From: Nissolia schottii
Lineage: Eukaryota; Streptophyta; Magnoliopsida; Fabales; Fabaceae
Direction of reading: 5' to 3'
Assembly (NCBI GenBank): GCA_003254905.1
Contig: QANU01064415.1
Coordinates: forward strand, 509,686 to 573,685
Length of the DNA: 64,000 nt
Part shown: piece after piece, positions 39,101-50,451 of the stretch
Numbering within the stretch: the stretch's first letter is position 1
How the letters are laid out: each line of letters starts with the position of its first letter
Made by a program: the position numbers and the translations under genes
Notes under the pieces: generated by a model
The model's database searches: none
The model's input: only the letters and a program-made list of their open reading frames with translations
Told to the model about the DNA's origin: nothing

Positions 39101-40774
39101 GAAATTGAAGGCTTCTATACAAGATTGAAGAAAAATAGGATAAAAATTTTCACCAAAGTTAAAGCAAATAGTGGTCAAACCATAAGATTAATGTAATTGA
39201 GTAGTTATTATTTATATAGGATAACTAAAAACTAAAGAAATATACCAAAAAGAATTTAGACCAATAGACTGTGAAACTATTTGTCACTCAGACTCACTTC
39301 CATTTCTTTCATACATTCATAGCAGTATAATTCGAAGAAAGTGAGACTAATAAGAGTCACCTTCCTACAATATTAAACTCATATCAGAGAGCGCAAAAAC
39401 ACATCAAATCAATATATGATAGCACTTGTCTTAATACACAAGGGCACAAGCTATATACAAAGCAATAGATACAATCACAACATCAAGATCGCATGCGTAT
39501 ACTCACGTCTGGCTTGAGGAATTCCAGACATCCCACAAACTTGGGCCAAGCATGTCCATAACCTGCATATATAAGAAATAATTGAATTGGTAAGTTAGCA
39601 ATGAGACCGTGCAATGATTGATGTGTAGAATAGATCATATCATCATACCATGATGTAATATTCTCCTTGTCTTCCTTTGTAGTGTACCTTAGGTATTCCA
39701 TGACTACCGCCAAGAATGCTTTTGACAGAACATAAAAATCAAACCTTAACAGGATGCACTTTATCACAAAACGTAATAAATAATTTTGAATCATTCTATA
39801 ACAATAATAAAAGGGTATTGTTGAAAAATTAGAAAGCTGTGCTCCACCTATTTTTTTTTAATTTGTTTTCGTTTTTGTTCTTGTAAAGAGAAACTCCCAT
39901 CCTTCCATCTTATATATACTTCTCTTCATCTCAATAAAATTCTTCTTTTATCAAAAATAAAAACAAAAAAGATAAAAATAAAAGGGTACTTACTTGTAAA
40001 CTTGCCACTCATAAGGAGGGCCATAGCTACAGCCTTTGCTGTTTCTATGTTCAAATTTCAGAGCCACCTGAGAAATGAAAGGCAGAAATTCAACTTAAAG
40101 CCAACTCAGTATCAAACCCTTTAACAACAAATACCCAGAGGTTGTTAGAGTAGCTTACCTCCACAGCTCCGGGGCCGTTGGCACGCTCACGACGGCCAAC
40201 AAAAACCTGACCAAATCCGCCTTTACCCAATTTCTTCTCAACCTTGTACATAGGTGATCCTCCTACTTGAACCTTTGGGAGTGAAAAACAAATTCAATTT
40301 AAAAACAAACTAAACCAATGATAAGGCATAAATTAGTCGTGGCACGACCAACATCTTAACATCGAGAAAGTAAACAATAACCAATCATCATTCCGTAGAA
40401 TAAAAGGGCCAGAAACATGAATAATAATCAAAAGCACATAAAAAAAAATTTAAAATAAAATAAAATTTGCCATATACCCTCTCAGGAAAAGGTGGAGTGT
40501 TTCCATCATCTTCAGGGGCCTTCTTGGCACTCAACCCACCACTATCATCAGCCATCGCACCTACGGCCTTTTCCTTGTTATTCTTCACCTCCGGTGTCAC
40601 GATCGCCGGCTTCACAGGCTCCGATTTCTTCCTCGGCCTCCCCTTCCCCGCCGCAGCACGAGGCTTCGCGTTCCTCCTCGCCGGTGCCGGTGGCTGTGGC
40701 TGTGCCGGTGGTTCCGATCCTTTCTGGCCTACCGCAGCGCGACCACGTCGCACTCCACTACGAAGCTCCGGCAT
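36139..40774 (-). CDS. MUT9-like / casein kinase 1-type protein kinase
   Basis: Sixteen exons give 665 residues, reading leftward: 40774-40478, 40272-40159, 40067-39994, 39718-39649, 39562-39507, 38942-38871, 38719-38625, 38536-38470, 38334-38205, 38110-37892, 37784-37654, 37557-37383, 37302-37212, 36746-36589, 36473-36285, 36198-36139. The basic, Ala/Pro/Lys-rich N-terminus ([10 protein letters not shown]) looks nuclear. The kinase domain runs from [12 protein letters not shown] (115-126) through Lys141 of VALKFE to [11 protein letters not shown] (Asp233) and VDLGLA (Asp256). HGD replaces HRD and DLG replaces DFG, as in the MLK/PPK group. The C-terminal domain with [20 protein letters not shown] and [16 protein letters not shown] is group-specific. 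Arabidopsis MLK/PPK kinases phosphorylate histone H3 Thr3 and light-signalling factors such as PIF3 and CRY2. Confidence 0.92.
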
Positions 40775-42154
40775 TCTCTAAACCCATGCAATCGATCTCC
40801 GCAGCGCCAAGGACCTCGATCTTCATATGCCTTATCAGAGCTGCGAGACACGGTTCATCTCTGAAATTGTTAGAGCAAAACACAATGTTTGAAAATGAAT
40901 AAAAAGGGGAGAATTTTGTCGAAGCTGCAACCGATGCGATTCCTCTGGAATTCGGTGGGATTAGGTTCGATTGTTAGGGTTAGGGTTTGATGATTGAGTA
41001 GCCTACGTAGCAGATATAAAAGGAAATGAGGTAAAAGGAAAGGAAGGCAAAAAGAGGCTTCTTACAAGACGAAAATTGAAGGTGGAAGATGAAAAGAAAT
41101 TTTTAAATTTTTCGATTTTTTTCTTCTTTTTTTTTGTGAACAAACGGAAATGATTTTCATTTCACTAAATAATCTACGAAAGTCTTCTCTTCCCAACCAA
41201 TGAAATATTAGCACGTAAGACGAAAAATGTATCAAGTGGTTTCTGTCATTGCTCTTTTCATCTCCAGCTCGGCTTGGGAAAAATAAAAAATTAAATTTGG
41301 TTCGTTTGAAATGTGAAGTGTGTGAAACAAAAGGGTAAGGCTCCTGTTGGTTTCTAAAATTTAAACTATGACTTTATAATCTCTAAAATTAATGAATTAG
41401 TTATTTGATTTATTATTATTATTATTACATTTTCACATTTTCTTAATCTATTATATTAAATAATTTTTGTGACAATTATTGAAGTGTAAATGAATTGTGT
41501 TAGCATACGAGGTTATAAATGAGGTTATAACTTATGAGAGTATTTGTATTCACAAATAAAACTATGATATCAAATGTGATTTAAAATTTTATGTGGTGCT
41601 ATAACCATATTTTCAATCTCAAATGGTATTTAAATCTCATTTGCAATCTTAATTCTTGTTACAAGTCAATGAAAAAATTAAATGATAATAAACTAAAAAA
41701 TTAACTTAATTTATAAATTACAATTATAATAATCAAAATATCAAAATTATAATTTTATGGTCCACTTAGGCTAACCCTTTCACACTGACAAAATTGAGAA
41801 TTGTCCCATTAAACATAAACAAAATGTAGTATAAACAAAGTTTAGTGAATTAACATTTATCATGACAAAAACAATATAAAATAATAATAAAAAAAGAGGA
41901 GAGGCTTGTTTGTAACCTATACAATACAATAAAATGAGCGCAATGACAACATGTCAACTCAATAACTCAACCCAACAAATCTTGAGTTTTTTTTCCACAA
42001 ATATTATATGTGTGTGTGTGAACGCCATGTCTTGTACGTTTTGTTATCCATTTTGGTGTTGTGTTGGTTCCTTTTGTTCGGTTTTATGATGCAGAGACTC
42101 AGCTATATTAAAAAAAATTATTACGTTATTCAAACCATTCACAATAGTATATGA
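40775..42154. other. Upstream region of kinase and AT-rich spacer
   Basis: The first ~300 bases are likely leader and promoter of the kinase. The remainder up to the Mutator-like element is AT-rich with an (ATT)n patch near 41404. No gene was recognised. Confidence 0.5.
40974..40988 (-). promoter_or_regulatory. Double telo-box upstream of MUT9-like kinase
   Basis: TTAGGGTTAGGGTTT on the + strand reads as overlapping AAACCCTAACCCTAA in the direction of the kinase gene, about 200 bases before its ATG. It matches the plant telo-box common in promoters of growth-associated genes. Confidence 0.5.
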
Positions 42155-42163
42155 TGTGAAAGA

Positions 42164-42353
42164 GACTTTTTTACTCTTTTGCCCCTGTCGATGGGACAAA
42201 TTACCAAAATACCCCTGTTTCAAAACATAATACGTAACTACTCTTGCTTTGGCTGACGTGGACTCCGCGATACGCGTGGACGTGGACGTCCACGTCAGAT
42301 TCGCCAATGCGGTTGGCGAATTTGACGTGGATTCGCCAACCGCATTGGCGAAT
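42164..42353 (+). repeat. Left terminal inverted repeat of the Mutator-like element
   Basis: Matches the reverse complement of the right end over nearly its whole length, with scattered substitutions and a few small indels. Landmarks are ACTCTTTTGCCCCTGTC, GGGACAAATTACCAAAATA and AAAACATAATACGTAACTAC. Its inner part has an 18-base perfect palindrome GACGTGGACGTCCACGTC (42279-42296). Two hairpin motifs with arms ATTCGCCAA and TTGGCGAAT follow (42299-42321 and 42331-42353), in opposite orientation. Confidence 0.88.
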
Positions 42354-42852
42354 TCAACCCAACTTACTCCACCTCCTATCGTCACCGCTGCTCCACTTCG
42401 ATTAGTCCATCAGTATTGTAAAGCTTTTACTTACACAAAATTTATCAGTTTAATTAATAGCTTTTATGCTGTTTACGGTTTTATGCTATCTATATTGAGT
42501 TCAATTAAAAATTTGTAGTAAATTATAACATAAGGATGTTTGAGCATTTTATGTCATCTGCAGGAGTGTAATGTAATTTGTATGGTGTTGTTGTTGTGTG
42601 ACATTTTAGTTCATATCCTTTTATTATATGTGGTGTTTATTGTTCTTGGATCCGTAACAGTACACCATTGTTGGCCATTTGAGTTACAGCAGCATATGTC
42701 TATTAATATAATCATAGCGGTCATAAAACTAAATTATAGTAGTCATATTAATATAATCATAGCGGTCATAAAGTGGCAGTCTAGCATAAAATTAAAATAC
42801 CAAATTTAAAGAACCCTACATATGTGGTCAACAAAGCAAATAAAAATGCAAA

Positions 42853-44055
42853 CTAATGTCGTGATGGGAGGTCGGTGTGTGGCGGTCTAGGAGCTGGATC
42901 AGACGGGCCAAGCTGTGAGGGATAATGTGGGGGCTGTGAGTGAGGATGTGATGGGTAAGGGTAACGATATGGTGGCGGTGGGTAAGGGTATGACGATGGT
43001 GGTGGGTAAGGGAATGATGATGATGGGTAAGGATATAAGGGCGGTGGTGGGTAAGGATATGATGGTGGGGGGTAAGGGTATGATGATGGTGTCTCGGCTG
43101 GCATAGTAGGTGCGGGCGTAGACTCGTGAGGGATGGACTCAGCGGACTCAGTATGGTCCACACGTCTTCGGTCATCAGCTAATCCAGATCGTCTTCTGCC
43201 ACGTGGTATCCGATCGCCTTGCTCCTCGGCCTCCGCCGGTGGTGGAATGGGGGTCGCAGAAGAAGGAGCGTACTGCTCAAGGCCAATCTGGTCGTGCTCC
43301 CAGATGGCTGATAGGATAGCCTCAGCAGATGCTCGAAGCTTGTCCATGCTGAACGAAGGAGATTGAGGGTCCGCAGTCCAAGCCAGTTGTGTCACAATTA
43401 ATGATTAGTAATGGTGTAAAATAAAATTTTTATTAAAAATTATTGACGAATCACTTACCACGACTCCTAGCGGCGCAAAGGCGCGACTGATCCACCGTCT
43501 TGTGATCATCCTGTACCAGTGCATGTACTGCGAGCGTGCGGTGAGAGGCTCGCGCAATGGCTCCTGCGTCACAATCCGGCTGGCCCGATCATCCCAAAGC
43601 TTGATGTACTGTCTATGCACATCTGGCCAGTACTGATTGGNGCATGTACTGCGAGCGTGCAGTGAGAGGCTCGCGCAATGGCTCCTGCGTCACAATCCGG
43701 CTGGCCCGATCATCCCAAAGCTTGATGTACTGTCTATGCACATCTGGCCAGTACTGATTGGACCTTCCAGCTAGTGTGATCTTGTGAAGGTGATCGGGCT
43801 GATGTGACCTACTTGGTATGGGTTGATCCATACCAAACTGGCGCATCATCCGATCAGGCTGGTGCCACTCAATAATGAAGAAGCACACCAGAGGGACTAC
43901 GACTCGCCAACTAGTGTGCCCAACCTTGCAGAAGTCGGGGAGGTGATCTATGGTATCTCCGGTGTACGGCTCCCATGCAACCTGAAAATAAAGCTCGAAG
44001 TTAGTTAGTATGTACAATACAATATTGTGTTGAATAAATGATATATATGCGCGCG

Positions 44056-44086
<31 letters not shown>

Positions 44087-45156
44087 GTATATATATTACC
44101 TCGTCTGATCTCATGTTATCAAAGAACTGGCGATAATAAGGAAGGGCATGAAGTGGTGTATCCCCCAGAAGCTTATGGGCGTGCCACCTGATTCAAATTT
44201 AATTACAAAACACACATTAGTTAATCACATAATACACATTAAAATAGGAAATCTAAAAGAATAATCAAACTAGTTGATAACACTTACTTGAATCTCAGTG
44301 GGCGGAACGGTGCTCGAGTAGCGTCATATCGCATCCAAATCGCCTCCTCGTCGTGGTCAGCTAGGGAAGGTGCAAGGCGAGGAAATTGATGCCACACCCA
44401 GTATTGAAGGATGGTCGAGGGACCTCCTATGTCATGCGCATCGTAATTAGTTGCCTTACACAATTCCCTATACATGAACGCTATAGCAGTTGATCCCCAG
44501 CTGTATGTCCCAGCATGCTCCAAGTCCTCCAGCAACGGGAAGTACATAGCATGTACCCACGAGCCTGAATGGTCAGGGAACAAGGTGCCCCCGATGAAAT
44601 GCAGTATGTATGCTCGTGCGTACTGCAGGACAACAGCAGGGTCTGCATCCTCGTCAGGCACACGACTCAGTAGGTCGGATAGCCACGACAAGCGTATACG
44701 TGATCCCGCATAGCCGGTCCGCTCTGGGGGGCGCGCTCCAAGTAGCTCCTCGCAGTCATCAGCCAACTGTGAGCCCTGAGAGTGGCTCGTAACTGCATGC
44801 CCCTCAATGGGGAGCCCAAAGATGACGCCGATGTCCTCCAACGTCACCGTACACTCCCCCACAATCATGTGAAAGGTGTGGGTCTCGGGGCGCCATCTCT
44901 CAACCAACGCTGTGATCAAGTGGTGATCAATGGGATAGTAGCCCATGTGAACAACACCAATGAACCCAGCCTGCTCTAGATAAGGGAGAATGCAATGAGG
45001 TGGATCCTGATACTTATCCTCATGCTTTGCGACGTGCACCCTCCGTACACGTAAAACCCTGTCAGCAACTCCGCCCCAAATATGGCCAAACACGTGATAC
45101 GCCTGCAGCTCAAGCACGGAAGCGTCATGTGGACCAGGGTGAACCACGAAAGCCAT
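42853..45156 (-). CDS. Plant mobile domain (MAIN-like) protein in transposon
   Basis: Read leftward: exon 1 45156-44288, exon 2 44187-44100, exon 3 43981-43459, and a last coding block ending at 42853. Exon 1 has the plant mobile domain (PF10536 family): LPYLEQAGFIGVVHMGYYPI, ALVERWRPETHTFHM, GECTVTLEDIGVIFGLPIEG and QYARAYILHFIGGTLFPD. Exon 3 has TSWRVVVPLVCFFIIEWHQP and PDRMMRQFGMDQ. The C-terminal block is Tyr/Pro-rich with repeated YPYPPP. Non-transposon relatives (MAIN, MAIL1) work with PP7-like phosphatases in transposon silencing and meristem maintenance. Exon 3 contains a 120-base duplication plus N that breaks frame; without it the exon is 402 bases and in phase. The acceptor for the last block lacks AG at the expected place, so the 3' end of the model is uncertain. 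Confidence 0.62.
43521..43761. repeat. 120-bp direct duplication around a single N (probable assembly error)
   Basis: Bases 43521-43640 and 43642-43761 are identical except one position (GCGTGCGGTG against GCGTGCAGTG) and are joined by one N at 43641. The total extra length, 121, is not a multiple of three and destroys the reading frame of the surrounding exon. Removing one copy plus N restores it. This is what unmerged overlapping contig ends look like. Confidence 0.88.
44041..44098. repeat. (GC)n(CA)n(AT)n microsatellite
   Basis: A compound dinucleotide run sits directly at the splice donor of mobile-domain exon 2 (44100), inside the transposon. Confidence 0.9.
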
Positions 45157-45213
45157 AGTACGACTTGCGAAAATACATCATGTGGGCCAGGGTGAACCAC
45201 GAAAGCCATAGTA
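45125..45213. repeat. 36-bp tandem duplication at the start of the mobile-domain gene
   Basis: Bases 45125-45160 and 45178-45213 agree at all but one position, a 53-base period. Each copy encodes MAFVVHPGPHD on the minus strand, giving two possible start codons, at 45156 and 45209. Only 45156 continues into the mobile domain frame. Confidence 0.85.
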
Positions 45214-45220
45214 CCACTAA

Positions 45221-45403
45221 ATTCGCCAACCGCGTTGGCGAATTTGACGTGGATTCGCCAACCGCATTGGCGAATCTGACGTGGACGTCCACGCGTACCG
45301 CGAAGTCCACATCAGCAAAACGGGAGTAGTTACGTATTATGTTTTGAAACAGAGATATTTTGGTAATTTGTCCCAGTGACAGGGGCAAAAGAGTAAAAAA
45401 ATC
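45221..45403 (-). repeat. Right terminal inverted repeat of the Mutator-like element
   Basis: Mirror of the left repeat. Hairpin motifs with the same ATTCGCCAA/TTGGCGAAT arms lie at 45221-45243 and 45253-45275. The palindromic GTGGACGTCCAC core is followed by CCACGCGTACCGCG. The outer end is the reverse of GATTTTTTTACTC, directly followed by the target duplication. Confidence 0.88.
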
Positions 45404-45412
45404 TGTGAAAGA

Positions 45413-46673
45413 TGCTTATATATTTATAATTTTTGAACAAAAAGAAGAGTTAATTATCACATATTACTCTAGAATCCTAAATGTATTTATCTATTGTTAA
45501 CCTTATATTTGACGTATCGTTTGTAATTTAGATATGCCGTTAAACTTATCTAATAAAATAATTTTTCTAAAACTTCTATATGTCGTAAAGAAACAAACAC
45601 ATTTAACTAGGTCTCATGAAAATCTTACATGTAACGACCTATTTATATTCATGTTTCCTTTTTGTTTTGTTTAGAGTAAATTTAAGTAATATCATCTTTG
45701 AAGTTGACATCCATTTGAGCATAAAAAACAATTTTATCCTTATTCCAATTTTAAACATCAATCTTATCCTTATTCCAATTTATCTTGCCATTGAATATTT
45801 GAAAAGAGCATGACATTAATATCAAAAATTTAAAATATTATGGCTAAATTGATGTCATGTTTTTCATAACTAAAATTAATGTTAAATTCAAAATATTAAG
45901 ACTAAAATGATATTTACTCATTTTGAAATTTGCTTGCATTGCAGCATTTAAATTTGGTTTGGGTTGGTAGCAAATGTTTGCTCAGCAAATTCATGGAATT
46001 ATTCAGCAAATTTGGGGACTTTTTTTTTTTCAAGGTTTAGATTTACACTAGGCATTGCATTCTCGAAATTGTTATGCACGATAATAATTTCACGAGCAAT
46101 TAATAAAACTTGTTTGTTTAACATTATGTGATAACTTTTAATATTCCCTTAATGTATTTGTTTCGATGTTAATAAAATCTTAAATTCAAGTAGGCAATCA
46201 ATGTAAGGGACCTCCAAAACACAATTAAAAAGAGCACCCAAAATGTACAACCGACCCAGCCCAAACACTCACCCACGGTTAAACGTCCTGTTTAAGCACA
46301 CAAGTTAAAAGTGATTTATTAAAAAAAAATTAAAAATTAATTTATAAATAAGTTATTTAATATTTAAAAATAAAATTATTTTATTCTCTTAAGTATTTTG
46401 AACAATATTTATTAAGAAGTTATATATTTTAACTTTTTAAAAAAGTATTAAAATTAATTTTGTTTAAGAAGTAATAAGTTGTATAATCAATCAGAACATA
46501 CATTAAAAATATGACTCATAACTTTTAAAAAGTTTAAAAAATATCAAAAGTTATGCTATCTAAATAAATCCTACATAAAAAAGTGTGTTATTTGGACTCA
46601 TTATACATGATACACTACACAACTTACATCATCTTCATCATTCAATAAAATTTTAATACAATTTAAATTCAAT
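45413..46673. other. AT-rich intergenic DNA
   Basis: No gene or defined repeat was recognised. A short tandem phrase TCTTATCCTTATTCCAATTT is repeated near 45740-45780. Confidence 0.5.
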
Positions 46674-48300
46674 CAAATCCATATAATAATAAATAAATAG
46701 TGAATTGACATAATATCTTATACTCAATAAATATAAATAACATTTCTCGTAAAATAATTAACAAGTTACAAAAGCCACCCAAGAACCAAAGCTCAGGTTG
46801 ACAGACACTAGCACGTACTAATTATATAATTGGAATGAATCATTTCATTTAATTTTTTTACATGACAATGTTATATTTAATTTTTTATTACCAATTGAAA
46901 ATATAAAATTTATACATAATATAAATAATTAAAAAGTTGATCGGTAAAATATAAAATATAATCTTATGATATAAAAATATCACATTAGAGGATCCATTTC
47001 TTTGCGTAACCAATGGTAGTACACTAACGCTACCATTATTATAAAACATAAGCTTGTAAAAACAGAACTATCATCCCTATGATATAATCAATGTGGCATG
47101 GTATTTGTTATATTTGCATGACAAATTTAATTTTTTATTATTATTTTGTAATATTTATTCATGTGGGTGCACATATTGTGTGAATTTTTTGGATGTCTCA
47201 TGTGTAACCCTTTCATTTTCCTCTTATTCAATTAATGTAAATTTTAATTTTTATGGGCAAAAGGGTTTAGATGATTTTTTTCAAATCAGTGTTTGAAGAG
47301 CTGTGTTGATAAAAGGCGTTAACTCTTTTTTTTAAAAAATAAATATTCAATGTTTTAGTTGATTTTATCTCATAGTTATTCGATCCAGATTTAAACTAGT
47401 CAGAGTCAAATAAAATTCTAATATTAATGATTTAAGCGCACAATTGTATTATATATAACGAATTTAATTTTAAAATCCAATCATATTACTTTGGACCTTT
47501 CAAATCCATATAATAATAAATAAATAGTGGATTGACATAATATTTTATACTCTATAAATATAAATAACATTTCTCGTAAAATAATTAACAAGTTACAAGA
47601 GCAACCCAAGAACCAAAGCAATTATATAATTGGAATGAATCATTTCATTTAATTTTTTTACATGACAATGTTATATTTAATTTTTTATTACCAATTGAAA
47701 ATATAAAATTTATACATAATATAAATAATTAAAAAGTTGATCGGTAAAATATAAAATATAATCTTATGATATAAAAATATCACATTAGAGGATCCATTTC
47801 TTTGCGTAACCAATGGTAGTACACTAACGCTACCATTATTATAAAACATAAGCTTGTAAAAACAGAACTATCATCCCTATGATATAATCAATGTGGCATG
47901 GTATTTGTTATATTTGCATGACAAATTTAATTTTTTATTATTATTTTGTAATATTTATTCATGTGGGTGCACATATTGTGTGAATTTTTTGGATGTCTCA
48001 TGTGTAACCCTTTCATTTTCCTCTTATTCAATTAATGTAAATTTTAATTTTTATGGGCAAAAGGGTTTAGATGATTTTTTTTAATTAATGTTTGAAGAGC
48101 TGTGTTGATAAAAGGTGTTAACTTTTTTTTTTAAAAAAATATTCAATGTTTAGTTGATTTTACCTCATAGTTATTCGATCCAAATTTAAACTAGTCACAG
48201 TCAAATAAAATTCTAATATTAATGATTTAAGCGCACAATTGTATTATATATAACGAAATTTAATTTTAAAATCCATTCATATTACTTTGGACCTTTCAAA
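46674..48300. repeat. Direct tandem duplication, ~0.8-kb unit
   Basis: Copy 1 (46674-47500) and copy 2 (47501-48300) are nearly identical over their length, both opening with CAAATCCATATAATAATAAA and ending near TTACTTTGGACCTTTCAAAT. Copy 2 lacks about 27 bases present in copy 1 at about 46793-46820 and has a few single-base changes and small indels. Both contain the same ~63-codon open frame (from 47093 and 47893), which has no recognisable domain and is not called a gene. Confidence 0.93.
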
Positions 48301-49799
48301 TTCGGTCAAAGTTGTTAGCAATTAATTAGGATGACCATATCAAGTCATTGGCTAGCAGTTTCATAGAATAAATAAATAAAATAAAAATGTATATACACTT
48401 TAGTTTCATATTCAAAATGCATGAAGATGACCATGTGATCAGGAAAAAGGGAAATAAGAAGAGAAATGCTATAAAGTAGCATATGACCCTTTGGAGTTTG
48501 AATTTGAGGCATGAGAATGAAAAAAAAAAAGAAATTGTTAGGAGACTTTTATTTTATCAAGGAATTTTAATTAAATTGCATCAAGTTAGTAAAATTCTCA
48601 ATGATAAAGTTTTAATGTCGGTGGTTCAATTAAGAGAAAAGAAAATGTGGTTGCTTAAATATTCTATGAGATAAATATATTATATTATTTCATTTATTTA
48701 TTTATTAAAATAATTTTTATAATTAAATTCATTGAATTTTGTTATCATTTTATTGTATATAATAATAATAAACTTTTTATTTGTTAAATAATTAAAAACA
48801 TCAACTTATGATAAGATTAGAAATTTGTGAACAATTTGAGATTACGATATATTTCTTTATAACATTATATTAAAAAATATTAATTTATTACATTAAATTA
48901 TATAATTTATTAATATATCATATTAAATTATAAAATAATAATATAATTTAATAAATTTAATTATAAAAATTAATAAATTAAATAAAATAAGAAACCATCG
49001 AAAGAAAATAGTAGCAATCCTAGCATATGACCAAATAAAGTAAAGAATTAAGTACGAACTTTGTGTGTTCCAATCAAATCAATGAAAAGTTGAAAAATTA
49101 AAATGGAGTAAAAGCGAGAATCAGGAGAAAGTTATCTTATCACATGTTCTTCTTCATACATTTTATAGAAAAAGGTATATGTAAATCTGTTTTTTTTTTT
49201 TACTTATCATGTTTCTATCCCAACGAAATAGTAATACAGTTAAATCTTTCCAACAAACTAGCAGATGCAATCGAATTTTTTAGAAGACTGCATATGTTTA
49301 AGTATGATTTAACGGAAATATATAATTTTACAAATAATCAAAAACACAAATTTTTTGAACGCTCTGATCATTTAATAATTTCTCAATTGAAGTATTTTAT
49401 TTTATATATTTTTCCTTATCAGAGAAGCTTGGCGTTGTTTACCAAAAAAACACAAAATTGGTGTTTCTTATAAAAAGATTCCAATGAAATTTATGGTGAA
49501 ATTGTAGTCAAAGGAAGAAAATAATGTGAGGCCAGTATGTTCACATAATAATAATCGTATAACATTTTTTATAAATTTTTTTGGTGTAAAATTAATTATT
49601 AGTTTATTCCCTCTCTATCTGCACAAAATTCACAGTCAAAATCTGTACAAAGCCACAATCACCCTCCAGAGGCCTCCATGAATTGAAAACTGAAGAAGGA
49701 CAATACTGTCATTTGGAAAATTGGTTATTATAAATTAAGTTCATTAGGGTTAATTTTTCCTTTTTCAATCTTCACCATCCATTCGCACCTTCGAACCTT
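48301..49799. other. AT-rich intergenic DNA upstream of ARID-HMG gene
   Basis: No gene is supported; short open frames at 48483 and 49144 match nothing known to me. ATTAGGGTTAA at about 49744 is telo-box-like and lies near the presumed transcription start of the next gene. Confidence 0.5.
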
Positions 49800-49808
49800 T
49801 ATTTTAAT

Positions 49809-49845
<37 letters not shown>

Positions 49846-50419
49846 TTTATTCTTCTTAAAGCTTCTTCCTTTTTGTCATTTCATTTGCATGATGATGACG
49901 ACGAAGACGATGCTCCATTCTCTGTTACTGTTGGTAAGACCTTTTACACACAAAATAATAATAATTTGATATTATTATTATATTATTTTCCTGCTCTTAT
50001 CTTTCTCTATATTTATATTTATATAATAATAAACAAAATCTCGTAGTTTAACATTTCTGCTTCTCTCTGCCTCTGGATTTGGTTCATTGTCGTATTCTTC
50101 TTTTTCGTGTAAGCATGCATTATTTACCCTCTTTCTTAATTCTTTTTAATCTAATTATCCGTAAATGAAGTAATGAACAGTGAACATATATATTTTTTTT
50201 GCCCCTTCTTCCTTATTGTGGTTTGATTAATCGCATTTTATTGACCTCCATTACAGAGTGCAACACAAGGACAAGAAATCTGATTTGAATTTTTTTGTTT
50301 TGCTTTGGAGGAAAAAAGGTACATCTTTTGGCACCATCCCCACAAAATCCCTTTTCACCCTGAAACAGTGTCAGATTATAGAGAAAGAGAGTATTGACTG
50401 GCTTTTATATGCATTAATA

Positions 50420-50451
<32 letters not shown>

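Larger units (their letters stand above)
42164..45403. mobile_element. Mutator-like transposon carrying a plant mobile domain gene
   Basis: The element spans 3,240 bases. The perfect 9-base direct repeat TGTGAAAGA flanks it at 42155-42163 and 45404-45412, the target-site size of Mutator-like elements. Its ends are long inverted repeats of about 185 bases starting GACTTTTTTACTC (left) and, reversed, GATTTTTTTACTC (right). The interior holds a leftward plant mobile domain gene and about 500 non-coding bases next to the left end. No MURA/MULE transposase was recognised, so movement would need an enzyme supplied from elsewhere. The intact target duplication and highly similar ends suggest a fairly recent insertion. 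Confidence 0.87.

Noticed and set aside
43405..44074. Reading the mobile-domain gene as a frameshifted pseudogene
   Set aside because: The frameshift comes only from the 121-base duplicate-plus-N, which looks like an assembly error.
47093..48084. Two identical ~63-codon open frames (47093 and 47893)
   Set aside because: They repeat only because the whole 0.8-kb segment is duplicated. The sequence is AT-rich with no domain or splice context.
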